The notes below the pieces were generated by a model that had not been told where the DNA came from, did no database searches, and saw nothing but the letters and a program-made list of their open reading frames with translations. 64,000 nucleotides of DNA, from assembly GCA_021234155.1 (NCBI GenBank), contig JAJEKV010000061.1, forward strand, positions 2,379,950-2,443,949. Reading direction: 5' to 3'. This DNA comes from Isoetes taiwanensis (lineage: Eukaryota > Streptophyta > Lycopodiopsida > Isoetales > Isoetaceae). The number at the start of each line of letters is the position of its first letter. Positions within the stretch are counted from its first letter, which is position 1. This document shows positions 61,703 through 64,000 of the stretch, piece by piece. The translations under genes and the position numbers were made by a program.

Positions 61703-61813
61703 TTTGAAAGCTTCAATACTTCATTACAGAGTTTAATTTTGAGTGCCTTCGTGGGTTCAATCCCGCAGGAGTTGGCAAATCTGGATAATCTGAAAGGAAC
61801 GGTCCCAATCTGA
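61703..61813 (+). pseudogene. Leucine-rich-repeat-like remnant
   Basis: 36 codons read 'SLQSLILSAFVGSIPQELAN' followed by 'LDNLKGTVPI' and a stop. 'GSIP-ELANL-NL-GTVP' is the consensus of plant extracellular LRRs of receptor kinases. Only about one and a half repeats are visible, with no signal peptide or kinase nearby. Confidence 0.35.
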
Positions 61814-62108
61814 AAGGAAAGGAATTGGGCAGGCTTCAAAATTTTCGCCATGTTCTTGGCTTCACTTATTCAGAACCCCCTTTTGCATTTGCGGGCTCAG
61901 TTCCTGGGATAATGCTCTGGAATTCAAGAGCCCAAAACAGGTTGTGCGGTGCCCTGCTTAAAGCAGAGCTACGAGGAAGCAGCGACCAGGGCTGAGAGTA
62001 CAGGCATTCGGCTGAAGAACAGTTATGGATTTGTGCCAGCTCCTATGATTTGGTTGTCTTTTTCTATTATATGTATGTATGACCTCTGTATTTTTGCAAA
62101 AGCTTTGA

Positions 62109-62300
62109 GTGCTTAATATCGGAGAAAACGTATTTGAATCGGTAATTCCTAACAAGGAAATTGGTCTTTATTTTGTAGGTGGTTTTTGCTTAAAAAATGT
62201 TTTTGGAAGGGACGTTGAATTAGGCAAGGGACGTGCAGAGATACCACTGGAAGGCACCGATATTGTTCACACACTTCACGAACTTCCAGGATCTATACAG
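62109..62300 (+). CDS. Unassigned possible internal exon
   Basis: An open frame ends at a good donor (CAG|GTATGT at 62,300/62,301). The end of the product, 'NVFGRDVELGKGRAEIPLEG', faintly resembles the 'FGRDD-LG-AEIPL' strand region of C2 domains. An acceptor-like TTTTGTAG lies at about 62,179. Too little to assign. Confidence 0.25.
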
Positions 62301-64000
62301 GTATGTTTCAGGATTTGCCATTTTTGGCAAAGTAGGTTTGCTCTATTTTTCGTATCACCCTTTTGCCTAATCGCCTTGCCCTGTGCTCCAGTTCTGACAT
62401 GGTCTTGCCTTCTGCTTCTGCATGATATCAATCTTGTGGAACACAGCTTTAGATTGAGGAATAAACAGACTAGGATGAATTAAGCACCATGAAATTGAAC
62501 AGGTTAGTATGTTGTTGCACAATCGGTTCCGCAGGAAGATATGATTTCTGCTTATTTTCTTGATTTCTTGCCGTAGTGCTTACAACAAGATATTCATTAC
62601 TCAAATAAGTTTTGTAGTTTAACAATATCGTAAGTATGGGCATCTGTGCATGAAGTTGATGCAAAGGTTGATGTACTTTGTCTATCTGATTCTAGGCCTC
62701 GAGTTTTGCGATCTTGCGGATCTTAACAACATTAAAAAGCTTTAGTGGCTGGTCAAAACATTCAGGGCATTACGGCCAGTGTCATAACAACACAATTTCG
62801 GAACACCTTATGCCATCCCGTATTTGGATTTATCATATTGAGTTGCTTGTGCTCTGTGAAGTTGCCAATGATGTAGATTTTTGAGGTACATAAGCAGGAT
62901 GAATCTATTAATCGAGAATTTCGATATTATTTAGGGTGATTGAGATTTTGGTTATAATGAAAGCTTTTTCTTTGTTTGGGATCGCACATTCATACTTTTA
63001 ATGTGTAACCTTTAGGCCTTCATTCATTATCACTGATTTCCAGCTAGCATCATTGGGGAGCTTTTTCATTCACGAGAGTGTCTTTTGGAAATTATATGTG
63101 TATTATGGCAACTGGTACATGGCAGAATGATGAGACTGAACTGGAATGTTTGGGATGCAATGGAATTCTGTGTCGTGCAAATCTGGATGATTGAAAATAC
63201 GATTGAAATGATAAGCATGTTGAGATAATTTCGGAAGATAGGACACGAGGGATTTTGATACACTTGCTTCACTAAAGAAATGGGGCTTTATTGGTATCTT
63301 TCTTCCCTCAGCCATTTCTTTTAGTTGCCATGCTTGATTTAATCTGATGAGGGTAGAATATTATATTGTTCTTTCTTTGAGGTTGCACGGTGTTATGGAA
63401 CTTATGCAAATTAAAGGATGGATAGGAATCTAAGCTTTTCCATTTTCGATTCTGATGCTTATGAGTAAAAAGATTTTTGGATGATTTTTTGCATGTCTGT
63501 CCGTTTCAATTCAAAATGGATGTTCTTGAGATCAGTTGCCTCATGTTTCTCGTCGTTGTCATAATCTGCAGGAATTTTTGCCAGACGGATAAGCCAAATT
63601 AGTCCACAATATTTCTTATTGCAACCAGAGCTTGCTACTACTTTGCAATTTTCATGCCTTAAGCTCATCCAGCATTTCGAGTTGCAGGCTTCAACATGTG
63701 AGGCCAGATGCATTTCCATTTCGTTTTGGGGGAGCGGGGAGCTGAGATGGAAGCTCGGGCCTCCTTTCCTAGAATGTATGGTATGCCGGTTATATATTCC
63801 GAGTCTTATAGTTGATTCAAAACTCGATTATTGTTGAAAGCAAAGATGCAGCTCATAATGCTCGCATTTTTTTTAAAGCGGGCCCGTCTGTTAGATTGCA
63901 CTTGATTGCATTGGATCGGCATAGATTTCAAGAGTTTGAGTGTGAGTTGCAATGCTTGATCTAGTTTGGTGAAAAGTAGAGGGCTAATTCACAGAGGTTG
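62301..64000. other. No gene seen
   Basis: AT-rich plant-like intergenic or intronic sequence. Short frames exist on both strands but none carries recognisable motifs or paired splice sites. Confidence 0.4.

Overview
The window is nuclear DNA of a land plant. It is AT-rich, its coding sequence is broken by spliceosomal introns, and it carries a gene with two B3-like DNA-binding domains, a fold typical of plants. A fragment resembling plant SPINDLY and plant-style foldback repeats lie on the right. I cannot name the species.

Positions 1-54,640 are dominated by non-LTR reverse-transcriptase elements whose motifs look Penelope-like: a DKA motif before the palm, motif A 'VADI', motif B 'GIPMG', motif C 'YMDD' or 'YIDD', and a following 'FDKR'. 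I see no LTRs, integrase, RNase H or GIY-YIG domain. There are three families. Family 3 is two scattered fragments in opposite orientations (1-652 on plus, 1,701-2,064 on minus). Family 1 forms a head-to-tail array of about five monomers of 8.8 kb (3,061-46,811). Family 2 is a 6.1-kb unit present about 1.3 times (46,812-54,637).

Each family 1 monomer has the same layout. On the minus strand lie a SAP/HeH-like first exon, a ~1.1-kb intron, a Cys-containing ORF1, a short intron and a ~690-residue RT exon. On the plus strand, converging on the RT 3' end, lies a three-exon gene for a protein with two B3-like domains and an acidic linker. The ~1.9-kb divergent spacer carries a duplicated telomere-box-like motif, a TA microsatellite and a strong hairpin. 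Splice sites next to the SAP exon, ORF1 and the RT exon fall in phase 0 in the families where they can be seen.

Most frameshifts between copies fall at CAG or CTG trinucleotides with recurrent changes (for example GCTG read as CTTTG, CAG as CG or CGG), in patches that alternate with clean sequence. This looks like uncorrected long-read error at CHG-methylated sites, so the apparent pseudogenisation is probably overstated.

The right flank (54,638-64,000) is gene-poor. It holds two related foldback-type repeats, several local direct duplications, a SPINDLY-like pseudogene fragment with a duplicated exon, a short LRR-like remnant and a few unassigned possible exons.

The most interesting candidate is the family 1 monomer: a plant endonuclease-lacking Penelope-like element amplified in tandem together with a linked B3-domain gene.
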